Below, piece after piece: positions 37,001 to 46,042 of a DNA stretch of 64,000 nt. The DNA is taken from the NCBI GenBank assembly GCA_025454795.1, contig JALONT010000004.1, positions 44,902 to 108,901 on the forward strand, in the 5' to 3' direction. The number at the start of each line of letters is the position of its first letter. The first letter of the stretch is position 1. The notes beneath the pieces are model-generated. The model saw only the letters and a program-made list of their open reading frames with translations, was not told where the DNA came from and ran no database searches. Position numbers and translations under genes: made by a program. Source of the DNA: Bacteroidales bacterium (GTDB taxonomy: Bacteria; Bacteroidota; Bacteroidia; Bacteroidales; VadinHA17).

Positions 37001-38263
37001 ATGAACATTGACATACTGTTAGGCCTACAGTGGGGTGATGAGGGTAAGGGAAAAATTGTGGACGCCATCAGCCCTGATTATGATATAATTGCCCGGTTCC
37101 AGGGGGGTCCCAATGCAGGCCATTCACTGGAATTCAATAATGTCAAGCATGTCCTTCACCTGATACCATCAGGCATCTTTCATCCTGAGAAACTTAATAT
37201 AATCGGGAATGGTGTTGTTATAGACCCTGCAGTATTTAAAAAAGAGATTGAACACCTCGGACCATCAGTTGATGAGCTGATAAAAAGACTCATAATCTCA
37301 GCACGTGCGAACCTGATACTTCCGGGACACAGGATCCTTGATGCAGCCTACGAATACACCAAAGGAAATTCAAAAATCGGGTCCACACTGAAAGGCATTG
37401 GTCCTGCTTATACAGATAAAGTTGCCCGAAATGGTCTCCGTGCAGGGGAAATTCTCAGAAAGGACTTTATTGACCTGTATAATGTGCACATGAAGAATCA
37501 TCTGTCAATCCTTAAAAACTATGATTTCAGGTTCGACATCAAAGAATATGAGGAAGGGTGGTTTGAAGGAATTGAGATGATGAAAAAGTTCAAGATCATC
37601 AACACTGAATACCTTGTTAATGAGCTTACCGGAAAAGGGAAAAAGTTGCTTGCTGAGGGAGCCCAGGGGACAATGCTCGATGTGGATTTCGGTTCCTATC
37701 CCTTTGTTACCTCATCAAATACCATAAGCGCAGGGGCATGTACAGGACTTGGCATATCACCGAAAAGGATCGGTGAAGTATTCGGGATTTTCAAGGCATA
37801 TTGTACAAGGGTGGGCAGCGGCCCCTTCCCTACAGAGCTAAACGATCAGACAGGCACCATGTTGAGAGATCTGGGACACGAATTCGGCTCAACAACTGGC
37901 AGGCCCAGGAGATGCGGGTGGCTTGACCTGCCAGCTTTGAAATATGCAATAATGATCAATGGCGTCACACAGCTCTTCATTACAAAGAGTGATGTAATGT
38001 CGGGATTCCCTCTTATTAAAGTATGTACTTCCTACCTGTCAGAAGGAAAAGAGTGTCTTGAGATTCCCTTTAATAACTCACCGGTTGAGCCGGTATATAA
38101 AGAAATGCCCGGATGGAAAGAAAATATTTGCGGAATCAGAGAATACAGAAAACTCCCTGAGACCCTGAAAAAATATATTAAATTCATTGAGGAAAAGACA
38201 GGGGTGCCGGTAACAATGGTTTCTGTTGGTCCGGACCGTGAGGAGACTATATTCAGGAGATAA
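37001..38263 (+). CDS. purA: Adenylosuccinate synthetase
   Basis: 420 residues from the ATG at 37001. An in-frame upstream TTG at 36947 would only add a non-homologous leader. The GTP-binding loop GLQWGDEGKGK (8-18), GPNAGHS, and VGSGPFPTELND are family landmarks. It makes adenylosuccinate from IMP and aspartate with GTP, the first committed step to AMP. It stands alone, flanked by two minus-strand genes. Confidence 0.97.
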   Translation: MNIDILLGLQWGDEGKGKIVDAISPDYDIIARFQGGPNAGHSLEFNNVKHVLHLIPSGIFHPEKLNIIGNGVVIDPAVFKKEIEHLGPSVDELIKRLIISARANLILPGHRILDAAYEYTKGNSKIGSTLKGIGPAYTDKVARNGLRAGEILRKDFIDLYNVHMKNHLSILKNYDFRFDIKEYEEGWFEGIEMMKKFKIINTEYLVNELTGKGKKLLAEGAQGTMLDVDFGSYPFVTSSNTISAGACTGLGISPKRIGEVFGIFKAYCTRVGSGPFPTELNDQTGTMLRDLGHEFGSTTGRPRRCGWLDLPALKYAIMINGVTQLFITKSDVMSGFPLIKVCTSYLSEGKECLEIPFNNSPVEPVYKEMPGWKENICGIREYRKLPETLKKYIKFIEEKTGVPVTMVSVGPDREETIFRR

Positions 38264-38338
38264 ATTCTTTAAGAAGCTGTCAAAAAGGAATCTTTCAGGT
38301 ACCCTCCATGAAGAATTTCTATCTATTCCTACTTCTTT

Positions 38339-38806
38339 CTATTCCTTTATATACATCCAGGAATAAATCTCTACAGTATCCTGGAATTGATTTAGCCGGG
38401 CTACAGCAGTCCTGAAACTCTCATGGGATTCTGCAGAAATTAGTTCAAATCTGCTTCCTTCCATTTTGATTATCCGGGATTCATAACCTCTTTGTTTGTA
38501 ATCTTCATTCAGCGCTCTGGCATACTCAGGAGTAATGAATGCACCAACTATAATATTATATCTATTCCTGAGTTCCAATGCATTTTCTTCAGCGATCCTT
38601 ATTGAATCAAGTCTTGCATTCTCTATCGCCATCAGACGCTCCTGCACCCTCATAATGGAATCTGCAACACGTATACTATCCTGCCTTGCCAGCAATACGG
38701 CCAATTTATCATCTTTTCTTCCAAAAAGATTTTTCCCTTTGAAATATTTGCAGGAAGGCGCAAGTGCAAGCAGGACTATCAGAATGAATGGTGTCAGATT
38801 TTTCAT
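38339..38806 (-). CDS. SPOR-domain lipoprotein
   Basis: 155 residues. The signal ends in a lipobox (LAPSC, Cys19). A basic stretch and a long helix full of DSIR/DSIM repeats (about 40-80) precede a C-terminal SPOR-like domain: YNIIVGAFITPEYARALNEDYKQRGYE and the final TVEIYSWMYI strand. SPOR domains bind peptidoglycan denuded of stem peptides at division sites. So this is probably an outer-membrane lipoprotein that touches the wall. Well-defined promoter upstream (38866-38897). Confidence 0.85.
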   Translation of the reverse strand: MKNLTPFILIVLLALAPSCKYFKGKNLFGRKDDKLAVLLARQDSIRVADSIMRVQERLMAIENARLDSIRIAEENALELRNRYNIIVGAFITPEYARALNEDYKQRGYESRIIKMEGSRFELISAESHESFRTAVARLNQFQDTVEIYSWMYIKE

Positions 38807-38865
38807 ATTTAAAGAATATTATTAATTAACCATCTGTTTTTCAGTATCTTATAAAGGACAATAAT

Positions 38866-38897
38866 CAAAGATACAAAAAATTGAATATCAAACCAAA
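38866..38897 (-). promoter_or_regulatory. Promoter of the SPOR lipoprotein gene
   Basis: TTTG (complement 38894-38897), 20-base spacer, TATCTTTG (complement 38866-38873): the best match in this window to TTTG-N19-21-TAnnTTTG. It is about 60 bases upstream of the ATG. Confidence 0.65.
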
Positions 38898-38981
38898 TGA
38901 TTATAAACAGATAGTATTCAGTATATTTTGTAGATTTCGTATATTAGGCACTTGAAATAATTTTACTCTAAAAAGAATTTA

Positions 38982-40895
38982 ATGAAATCAATAATTCAAT
39001 TTTTTGAGGAAAGCGTCGAAAAGTTCAGCAACAATGTTTATATGTGGGAAAAACCTGCAGATAAATATGAAGGTACTACTTATGGTGATACTAAAAAGCA
39101 GGTTTATGAATTTGCTGCAGGGCTGATGTGCCTGGGAGTAAAAAAAGGGGACAGATTAAGCCTGATCTCAGAAGGCAGGAACAGCTGGGTTGTCGGAGAG
39201 CTTGGAATATTGTATACAGGTGCTTTGAACGTACCCCTCTCAGTAAAGCTCAATCCTGAAGAAATTAAATTCAGGCTGAACCATTCTGAATCGCGAATGA
39301 TCTTAGCGTCATCTGTTCAGGCTCATAAACTGAAAGAGGTAATCAGCGAGTGCCATAAACTTGAAAAGATAATTCATTTCGATACCCAGGAAGAGTATGC
39401 TCCCAATGAGATTCATTTCAATGAAGTAAGAAAGATCGGAAGGGAATGGCTTGAGTCTCAGGAAAACATGATAAAGTTTGTAGAGAATTTCAAAAGCATC
39501 ACCCCCTCTGATTTTGCAAATATCTGCTATACATCAGGAACCACTGCTGATCCAAAAGGAATTATCCTTACGCATGGCAACTATATTACAAATGTCTACC
39601 AGGCTTATAGTCTTATGGATATCCCGCCTTACTACAAGACACTACTAATTCTTCCATGGGATCATTCATTTGGACATACCTGCGGAATATATGCTTTTAT
39701 GGGCAAGGGAGCAAGCATTGCTTCTGTCAAGACTGGAAAGACGCCTATGGAAACTCTCAGAAACCTTCCCATCTGTCTGAAGGAGATCAAGCCGAACCTG
39801 ATGATGAGTGTACCAGCAATAGCAAAAAATTTCAGAAAAAACATTGAAAAAGGGATCAAGGAAAAAGGAAAGTTCACCGAGATGCTTTTCAATCATGCAG
39901 TTAAAATTTCATATTCATATAATAAGGAAGGCTGGAATAAGGGACAGGGTCTTCAGAAGCTCAAAAAACCACTATTGAACCTTTATGATAAGATGATCTT
40001 CAGTAAGATAAGGGAAGCATACGGTGGTGAACTGGATTATTTTATAGGAGGCGGTGCCCTTCTTGATATTGAGCTTCAGCGGTTCTTTTATGCTCTTGGG
40101 ATCCCCATGTACCAGGGATACGGATTAAGTGAGGCTTCGCCTGTTATCTCCTCAAATTCAACTGCACGCCACAGACTTGGCTCTTCAGGGGTGCTGGTAA
40201 ACAACATGGATCTTAAGATCTGTGACGAGGACGGTAATGAACTTCCTGTCGGAGAAAAGGGAGAAATAGTTATAAGGGGCGGGAATGTCATGCACGGATA
40301 CTGGAAAAATGATGCCGCTACAAAAGAGACAATAAAGGATGGATGGCTCCATACGGGGGATATGGGATATATGACAAATGATGGTTTTTTGTATGTCCTT
40401 GGCCGCTTTAAAAGCCTTCTAATCGCAGATGATGGTGAAAAATTCAGTCCGGAAGGCATCGAGGAAGCTATTACGGAACAATCCAGATATATTGATCAGT
40501 GTATGCTATATAATAACCAGAAACCATATACTGTTTGTCTTATCGTACCCAATCAGCATGCTCTGAAACTCTATCTTGAAGAGAAAAACCTGACTGCCGG
40601 TTCCGAAGACGGGAAGAAGGCGATACTTAACCTCATCGAAAATGAGGTAAATGAATACCGGACAAACGGAAAATTCGGTAAGATGTTCCCTCAGAGATGG
40701 CTGCCGGCTGCAACAGGGATACTTGAAGAAGGATTTAGCGAAGAAAACGGACTCATGAACTCCGTGATGAAGATCGTACGGGGCAAAATAATGGACAGTC
40801 ACCAGGATCTTATCGACTTTCTATATACACCTGAAGCAAAAGTAGTTACAAACGAAAGAAATTTAGAAGAAGTTGAAAAGATGAAACTCGGATGA
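38982..40895 (+). CDS. Long-chain fatty acid-CoA ligase / AMP-forming synthetase
   Basis: 637 residues. The P-loop-like motif YTSGTTADPKGIILTHGN (about 183-200; Ala replaces the usual Gly after TT), GYGLSEASPVISS and the hinge region YVLGRFKSLLIADDGEKFSPEGIE define the ANL superfamily, long-chain acyl-CoA synthetase branch. It activates a fatty acid via an acyl-AMP and hands it to CoA or, in some relatives, to a carrier protein. Likely peripheral to the inner membrane. It is convergent with the HD-domain gene six bases downstream. Confidence 0.92.
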   Translation: MKSIIQFFEESVEKFSNNVYMWEKPADKYEGTTYGDTKKQVYEFAAGLMCLGVKKGDRLSLISEGRNSWVVGELGILYTGALNVPLSVKLNPEEIKFRLNHSESRMILASSVQAHKLKEVISECHKLEKIIHFDTQEEYAPNEIHFNEVRKIGREWLESQENMIKFVENFKSITPSDFANICYTSGTTADPKGIILTHGNYITNVYQAYSLMDIPPYYKTLLILPWDHSFGHTCGIYAFMGKGASIASVKTGKTPMETLRNLPICLKEIKPNLMMSVPAIAKNFRKNIEKGIKEKGKFTEMLFNHAVKISYSYNKEGWNKGQGLQKLKKPLLNLYDKMIFSKIREAYGGELDYFIGGGALLDIELQRFFYALGIPMYQGYGLSEASPVISSNSTARHRLGSSGVLVNNMDLKICDEDGNELPVGEKGEIVIRGGNVMHGYWKNDAATKETIKDGWLHTGDMGYMTNDGFLYVLGRFKSLLIADDGEKFSPEGIEEAITEQSRYIDQCMLYNNQKPYTVCLIVPNQHALKLYLEEKNLTAGSEDGKKAILNLIENEVNEYRTNGKFGKMFPQRWLPAATGILEEGFSEENGLMNSVMKIVRGKIMDSHQDLIDFLYTPEAKVVTNERNLEEVEKMKLG

Positions 40896-40901
40896 TTTGT
40901 T

Positions 40902-41453
40902 TTAAATTATCAGTCTGCTTTTAAATGGAAGGTATGTCATGAAATCGGCATGGTGAACGATATATGCTTCTGTTGTTCTTTTCACCAGGTCACCTTCGTG
41001 TGCGTGTGCTGCAATAATATGACAAACTTCCGGCGGAATATCGCAAGCTTCAGCCAGTGACACACCTGAAAAAGGATGTCTGAGGTACTGTCCGTAACTA
41101 CCCTGAACCGCTTTGCTGTCTTTATCCAGCACGTACTCCAGAAGTTTGCCAACATCTGCAAGTATGGCTCCTGAAATCAGTACATCCATGTTCACAGGAA
41201 GATCGCTCCCAAAGAACCTGTTCATCTTTTCTCCGCTCTCTTTTGCTATGTGTACCACACATCTTTTATGGGCCATGAAGCTAACTTTTAGATCAGGCCC
41301 GCATTGCAGAGTAAAGGGTATCCTCTCCAGATCCTCAGGTTTTAGAACACTTTTCTCAAGAGCAAGTTCCCATGTTTTTGCAGTTTTTTCCCGCAGAGAA
41401 GGATCATTAATCCATTCGAGCTCCGGCCATAGTTTCTTTACCGCTTCTGTCAT
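40902..41453 (-). CDS. HD-domain-like hydrolase with altered HD pair
   Basis: 183 residues. Metal-site-like residues are His62/His68 (AHKRCVVHIA), Asp100 within LADVGKLLEY (a normal HD protein reads LHDxGK), His126 in HPFSG, His150 and His152 in AAHAHEGD and His168/Asp170 in HHAD. Thus the defining His of the HD pair is Ala99. The rest of the pattern is kept, so the protein may use one metal only or have changed chemistry. The substrate is unknown. Sits 12 bases downstream of the dehydrogenase gene on the same strand, so likely co-transcribed with it. Confidence 0.75.
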   Translation of the reverse strand: MTEAVKKLWPELEWINDPSLREKTAKTWELALEKSVLKPEDLERIPFTLQCGPDLKVSFMAHKRCVVHIAKESGEKMNRFFGSDLPVNMDVLISGAILADVGKLLEYVLDKDSKAVQGSYGQYLRHPFSGVSLAEACDIPPEVCHIIAAHAHEGDLVKRTTEAYIVHHADFMTYLPFKSRLII

Positions 41454-41465
41454 CTGGCTGCAGAT

Positions 41466-42665
41466 TTATTTTGTAAGCTTTGATATAATTGCGTCGGTCA
41501 TCTGGATAGTAGAAGCTGCGCCATTCAGAACGACTTCAGGTTTCCCCTGCATTTTCATCATGTCGTATGTTCTTACTTTGCCCTCCTCAATCACTTCTGC
41601 AATCGCTTTGCGAATGTTCTGACAGATTTTCTCTTCACCCAGATAATCAAGCATCATGCAGGCAGATTCTATCATTGCTATCGGATTTACAATTGACACC
41701 TTAAAATCTGCATATTTAGGAGCCGAACCGTGTGTGGGTTCAAAGACAGCCACACCCCCGGATGAGAACTGGGCGCTGCATGCAAAACCAAGTCCTCCGA
41801 TAAGTCCCGCGAATCCATCGGATGCAATATCCCCGAACATATTCCCCGCAACAATGACTCCATAATCCTCCGGATTTTTCGTCAGCCACATCATCTGGGC
41901 ATCTATGTTGGTATTCAGTAATTTGATATCCGGGAAAGAGTTTTTCTGGATATCCCGCGCCAGCTTCCACATAAGGCCTGATGTCTCTCTTATTACATTC
42001 GGTTTCTCACAGACAGTGACCGATTTGTACCTGTATTTTTTTGCATACTCAAATGCTGCAATAAGTATCCTTGTGGTAGCTTTTTTTGTAAAGATCCTCG
42101 TGGATATTGAAAGTTCATCAACAGGCACTTTACCGAAGTTTTTCCTGAATTTGGGATGAGAAAGCAGTGCCTGGTAGACATTTTCCGGAGGATTTGTCCA
42201 TTCCACACCCGAATAAAGACATTCGGTATTCTGTCTGAAAATAACAACATCGATAAGAGGTTCCTCAATGGTATTGCCTCTGCCTCTTCTGATAAAATTA
42301 AGGGGATTTCCCTTGTACGATTTGCATGGCCGTACACAGATATCCAGATCAAAATGCTGACGCAAACCTACAATCGGACTGGAATATGTAAATCCTTTGC
42401 CCTGGAGCGATGGATCAAGTTCAGCCTTCGCTTCATCATTGGGTTTTGATGTTATGGCTCCGAAAAGCGCAATTTTATGTTTCTCTATAAGGTCAAGTGT
42501 TCTCCCGGGCAAGGGATTCCCTTCCTTTCTCCATAATTCCCAACCAATATCTCCATACTCGTATACCGCGTCAAAACCTGCAACATCCATTACTCTTATT
42601 GCCTGTTCAAGTACTATTGACCCTATGCCATCTCCCGGTAATGCTACTATTGTCCTTTTTGCCAT
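41466..42665 (-). CDS. Isocitrate/isopropylmalate-family dehydrogenase, probably NADP-linked isocitrate type
   Basis: 399 residues from the ATG at 42665; an in-frame start at 42803 would add 46 residues before the conserved IVALPGDGIGS and is unlikely. Family motifs are LPGDGIG, the substrate block SSPIVGLRQHFDLDICVRP, YSGVEWTNPPENVYQ and NMFGDIASDGFAGLIGGLG. The cofactor loop reads GSAPKYADFKV. The Lys-Tyr after Pro matches E. coli isocitrate dehydrogenase K344/Y345, which bind the NADP 2'-phosphate, so NADP is the likely cofactor. Isocitrate is the best guess; homoisocitrate or isopropylmalate are not excluded. Divergent from pepD. Confidence 0.85.
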   Translation of the reverse strand: MAKRTIVALPGDGIGSIVLEQAIRVMDVAGFDAVYEYGDIGWELWRKEGNPLPGRTLDLIEKHKIALFGAITSKPNDEAKAELDPSLQGKGFTYSSPIVGLRQHFDLDICVRPCKSYKGNPLNFIRRGRGNTIEEPLIDVVIFRQNTECLYSGVEWTNPPENVYQALLSHPKFRKNFGKVPVDELSISTRIFTKKATTRILIAAFEYAKKYRYKSVTVCEKPNVIRETSGLMWKLARDIQKNSFPDIKLLNTNIDAQMMWLTKNPEDYGVIVAGNMFGDIASDGFAGLIGGLGFACSAQFSSGGVAVFEPTHGSAPKYADFKVSIVNPIAMIESACMMLDYLGEEKICQNIRKAIAEVIEEGKVRTYDMMKMQGKPEVVLNGAASTIQMTDAIISKLTK

Positions 42666-42815
42666 ATAATTTTGTTTAACAAAATCCAGATGTCCGGAGT
42701 AAAAATAATCAAAATTTGCCATGTCGGGAACAACGATAATATTTTTAGTTCTCCTCTGAAGGATCAAAAATATTAGTAACTTTGCCCCGAATTTCAATGT
42801 CACTTTAAACCAGGT

Positions 42816-44276
42816 ATGATTCTTTTATCTCAACTGAAACCTTCACCGGTCTGGGAATATTTCGATGAGATTTGTCGTATACCCCGTCTTTCCAAGAATG
42901 AGGAGAGAATAAGGAAGTATCTGCTTGAGTTTGCCAGGAAGAATAACCTGGAATCAAAAGAGGATAACACTGGAAATATACTGATAATCAGACCACCTTC
43001 TCCAGGAATGGAAAACAGGAAGACCGTTGTTCTTCAGAGCCATATGGATATGGTGGGTGAAAAAAATGCAGATCATCCACACGACTGGAAAAAAGATCCG
43101 ATCATTCCGGTAATAAATGAAGGGTGGGTAACAGCCCAGGGAACAACCCTTGGGGCAGATGATGGAATGGGCATTGCTTCACAACTTGCGATTCTTACTG
43201 ACCCAAAACTTAAATCCGGTAAAATAGAATGCCTGTTTACTGTTGATGAAGAATCAGGAATGACAGGTGCAATAGGACTTAAACCCGATTTTTTCGAAGG
43301 AAGGATACTCATAAACCTCGATTCTGAAGATGAAGGGGTACTTTATATCGGGTGCGCAGGAGGAATGGATACAATAGGTACTATGAAGTACCTTTCTGAA
43401 CCGACCGGGAAAAATAGTAAAGCTTTAAATCTGGCAGTCACGGGTTTGCATGGCGGACATTCCGGTGACGAGATACATAAGGGTTATGGAAATTCTGTTA
43501 AGATCATGAACAGGCTTCTCTGGAACCTTTCAAATAAGTTCAGTATATCTCTCAGTAATTTTGATGGTGGAAACCTCCGGAATGCGATTCCAAGGGAAGC
43601 ATTTGCTACAATAGTTATAAATAAAGAGTCAGCCGGAGAGATCATAAGCTGGATCAACAGCTTCGGTTTGACCATCATTGAAGAGTTTGTGGAAATTGAG
43701 AAAGACCTCAGAATTTCAGTAAAAGAAGTTGATCTGCCCTCTTTTGTAATGGATAAAGACAACCAGACCAGGCTGCTTGCATCACTTACATGCTGCCCTC
43801 ATGGTGCAATTGCCTGGTCGAAAGAGATGGATGACCTTGTTGAGACATCCACGAACCTGGCATCGGTAAAATTTGATGAAAACAATACAATCAGGATAGT
43901 TACTACCCAGAGAAGCTCTATCGAATCATCAAGACATGATGTTGCCGCTATGGTTGAGACATGCCTTAAGCTGGCCGGAGCAGAAGTCGTGCATTCAGAC
44001 GGGTATCCTGGTTGGAGACCGAATATGACCTCAGAGATCCTTAAGATAACACGAAACTCCTATCAAAAATTATTTGGTAAAGAACCAAATATAAGAGCAA
44101 TCCATGCAGGTCTTGAATGCGGACTTATTTTTGAGAAATTCAAAGGTATCGATATGATCTCATTCGGACCTACCATAAGGGGAGCGCATACTCCTGAGGA
44201 AAAAATTGAGATCAGGACAGCCCAGATGTTCTGGGATCTGCTCCTGGATGTCCTCGCAAACATTCCGTTGAAATAA
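42816..44276 (+). CDS. pepD: Aminoacyl-histidine dipeptidase (M20-type, PepD)
   Basis: 486 residues, full length for PepD. The metal-ligand blocks are LQSHMDMVGEKN, TTLGADDGMGIAS, FTVDEESGMTGAIG, then INLDSEDEG and, near the end, FGPTIRGAHTPEE, giving the two-zinc site. It cleaves a broad range of dipeptides including Xaa-His in the cytoplasm. A 7-bp hairpin follows the stop codon directly. Confidence 0.95.
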   Translation: MILLSQLKPSPVWEYFDEICRIPRLSKNEERIRKYLLEFARKNNLESKEDNTGNILIIRPPSPGMENRKTVVLQSHMDMVGEKNADHPHDWKKDPIIPVINEGWVTAQGTTLGADDGMGIASQLAILTDPKLKSGKIECLFTVDEESGMTGAIGLKPDFFEGRILINLDSEDEGVLYIGCAGGMDTIGTMKYLSEPTGKNSKALNLAVTGLHGGHSGDEIHKGYGNSVKIMNRLLWNLSNKFSISLSNFDGGNLRNAIPREAFATIVINKESAGEIISWINSFGLTIIEEFVEIEKDLRISVKEVDLPSFVMDKDNQTRLLASLTCCPHGAIAWSKEMDDLVETSTNLASVKFDENNTIRIVTTQRSSIESSRHDVAAMVETCLKLAGAEVVHSDGYPGWRPNMTSEILKITRNSYQKLFGKEPNIRAIHAGLECGLIFEKFKGIDMISFGPTIRGAHTPEEKIEIRTAQMFWDLLLDVLANIPLK

Positions 44277-44294
44277 GAACAAATCTTTTTGTTC
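44277..44294. terminator. Hairpin between pepD and the rubredoxin gene
   Basis: GAACAAA and TTTGTTC form a 7-bp stem with a TCTT loop, starting on the base after the pepD stop and ending five bases before the rubredoxin stop on the other strand. It lies where a shared terminator is expected, but it is A/T-rich and lacks a long T-tract. Confidence 0.45.
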
Positions 44295-44299
44295 AGTCA

Positions 44300-44461
44300 T
44301 TAAATGCTGAAGAACTCTTCCTTGCCGGCACCGCAAATCGGACAAACATAATCTGCAGGCAGATCGCTGAATAATGTTCCAGGCTCTATTCCACTGGCAG
44401 GATCACCTTCTGCCGGATCATAAATGTAGCCACAGATCACGCACTTATAGCTCTCCATCAT
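44300..44461 (-). CDS. Rubredoxin
   Basis: 53 residues. The start is [20 protein letters not shown] and the end is [16 protein letters not shown]. The two CxxCG loops at Cys7/Cys10 and Cys40/Cys43 give the complete four-Cys iron site, with the Tyr-x-Tyr-Asp and Glu-Pro-Gly-Thr features of the family. It is a small cytoplasmic electron carrier, often serving oxygen or superoxide detoxification in anaerobes. It begins only 7 bases after the stop of citF on the same strand, so it is probably read on that transcript; no obvious redox partner of citrate lyase is known. Confidence 0.95.
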   Translation of the reverse strand: MMESYKCVICGYIYDPAEGDPASGIEPGTLFSDLPADYVCPICGAGKEEFFSI

Positions 44462-44468
44462 TATCCTG

Positions 44469-46028
44469 TTAGTTTGTTTTTAACTTTCGTACTACATCCA
44501 GTACGGTTCCGTCAACCCATTTAATGGCTGCAACAATCTTTTCATCAAACTGAGGTTTTTGGGGTTTACCACAGATCCTTTCAGCCTCCTCCTTAAGCTC
44601 TTTAATTGTTCTTACTGGCAAACCACTGCCTTTGATACTCTTTAGCAGGTCTTTGCGTAAAGGATTTATGGCAATGCCACGCTCAGTAATTATAACATCG
44701 ATAAGTTCACCCGGTCCGCAGAGAGTGGTCACTTCGTCAACAATAACAGGAATCCTGTCGCGGAAAAGGGGCACCGGGATTATCACATTCCGGGCATGCA
44801 GACAATTCTGCCATCCTCCTATCCCATGAAGAAGGTAGCCGTCAGAATGAGTCACCACATTTCCGTTGAAATTAAGGTCCACCTCTGTTGCTCCAAGGAT
44901 CATGATGTCCATCATACTTGTCAGGTTTCCTTTGGAGTGATAGTTATACGCATTAAAAACCGGGTAAGGAATATGTTCTGGATTATTTTCAACTGACTTT
45001 ACAGCATCCAGATCAAAGGCCTGTGCGTCAAGTATGTATCCCATCTGCCCCTCTTCGAGCATCTCTACCATATACTTTGTGCTGCCTCCGAAGCCGAATT
45101 TTGATTTCCACCCTTTATTCTTAAGTATCTCACTAACAAATACAGCAATTGCGAGTGATGTTCCGCCTGCGCCGGCCTGCATTGTAATGCCGTCCCTGAG
45201 AATTCCGGATTTCTCAAGAAAAGATGCGGTCAGTTCAGCAATTAGAAGCCTGTCGGGGCTCTTTGTTACCTGTGTTGTCCCCGAAACAATTTTTTCGGGT
45301 ATCCCTATTTTATCTGTAACAACAACAAAATCGACATAATTACCTTCTATTTCCATCGGGTAACATGGAACATCTATAAGGTTATCGGTCACAATAATTA
45401 CCCTTGAAGCGTACATACTGTCGGCCTTTGCATAACCGATGACCCCACAGGATGATTTTCCTCCGGTACCTTTTGCGTTTCCGAAGGGATCAGCTGTGGG
45501 AGCAACCATCACGGCAATATCAATTTTTACCTCTCCATCCTGGATGGCCTGTACTCTTCCACCGTGAGAACGAAGAACTGCAGTTCCTTTCATCTTTCCT
45601 TCCGATACGAATCTCCCGAGAGGCCCGTTCATACTTCCTTCGATCCTGTTAATTGTGCCATCTTCCAGAAATTTTATAACCGGATCATTACAGGGGAAGG
45701 AGGCAGAAGGGAACCAGACCAGGTTCTTCACTCCCATTGATGAGGCAATTTCAAATATTTTATTGCTTATCAGGTCGCCATCCCTCATATGATGATGCGT
45801 GGAAATTGTCATCCCGCTGCGGAGTCCACATTTTCGTAGCGCTACTTCAAGCGACTTTACTACTTTATTGCCGTCAGACGGATAATCAGAACAGGTCGGA
45901 ACCGGGGGCGAATATTTACCGCCCTGAGGCCTATGTTTCCCTATTCCCTTAAAAGGGATCACCGGTTCTCCGTTGATTTCCAGTGGTACTAATCTGCCTG
46001 CCGCATTTTTAACTGTCTTAGGTCCCAT
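44469..46028 (-). CDS. citF: Citrate lyase alpha subunit (citrate CoA-transferase)
   Basis: 519 residues, usual CitF length. Landmarks are [18 protein letters not shown] near the start, [13 protein letters not shown], the Gly-rich [13 protein letters not shown] segment, and the terminal [12 protein letters not shown] with [14 protein letters not shown]. CitF swaps the acetyl thioester on the carrier subunit for citrate, so CitE can cleave the citryl group to oxaloacetate and acetyl. The neighbouring upstream gene supplies both of the other subunits as a single fusion. The 14-base gap makes an operon near certain. The ligase and prosthetic-group genes (citC, citX, citG) are not within this window. 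Confidence 0.95.
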   Translation of the reverse strand: MGPKTVKNAAGRLVPLEINGEPVIPFKGIGKHRPQGGKYSPPVPTCSDYPSDGNKVVKSLEVALRKCGLRSGMTISTHHHMRDGDLISNKIFEIASSMGVKNLVWFPSASFPCNDPVIKFLEDGTINRIEGSMNGPLGRFVSEGKMKGTAVLRSHGGRVQAIQDGEVKIDIAVMVAPTADPFGNAKGTGGKSSCGVIGYAKADSMYASRVIIVTDNLIDVPCYPMEIEGNYVDFVVVTDKIGIPEKIVSGTTQVTKSPDRLLIAELTASFLEKSGILRDGITMQAGAGGTSLAIAVFVSEILKNKGWKSKFGFGGSTKYMVEMLEEGQMGYILDAQAFDLDAVKSVENNPEHIPYPVFNAYNYHSKGNLTSMMDIMILGATEVDLNFNGNVVTHSDGYLLHGIGGWQNCLHARNVIIPVPLFRDRIPVIVDEVTTLCGPGELIDVIITERGIAINPLRKDLLKSIKGSGLPVRTIKELKEEAERICGKPQKPQFDEKIVAAIKWVDGTVLDVVRKLKTN

Positions 46029-46042
46029 ATTAAAACATAATT

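Noticed and set aside
42666..42803. 46-residue N-terminal extension of the dehydrogenase
   Set aside because: The conserved start of the family lies at the ATG at 42665. The extension has no similarity to known members and covers the promoter region.
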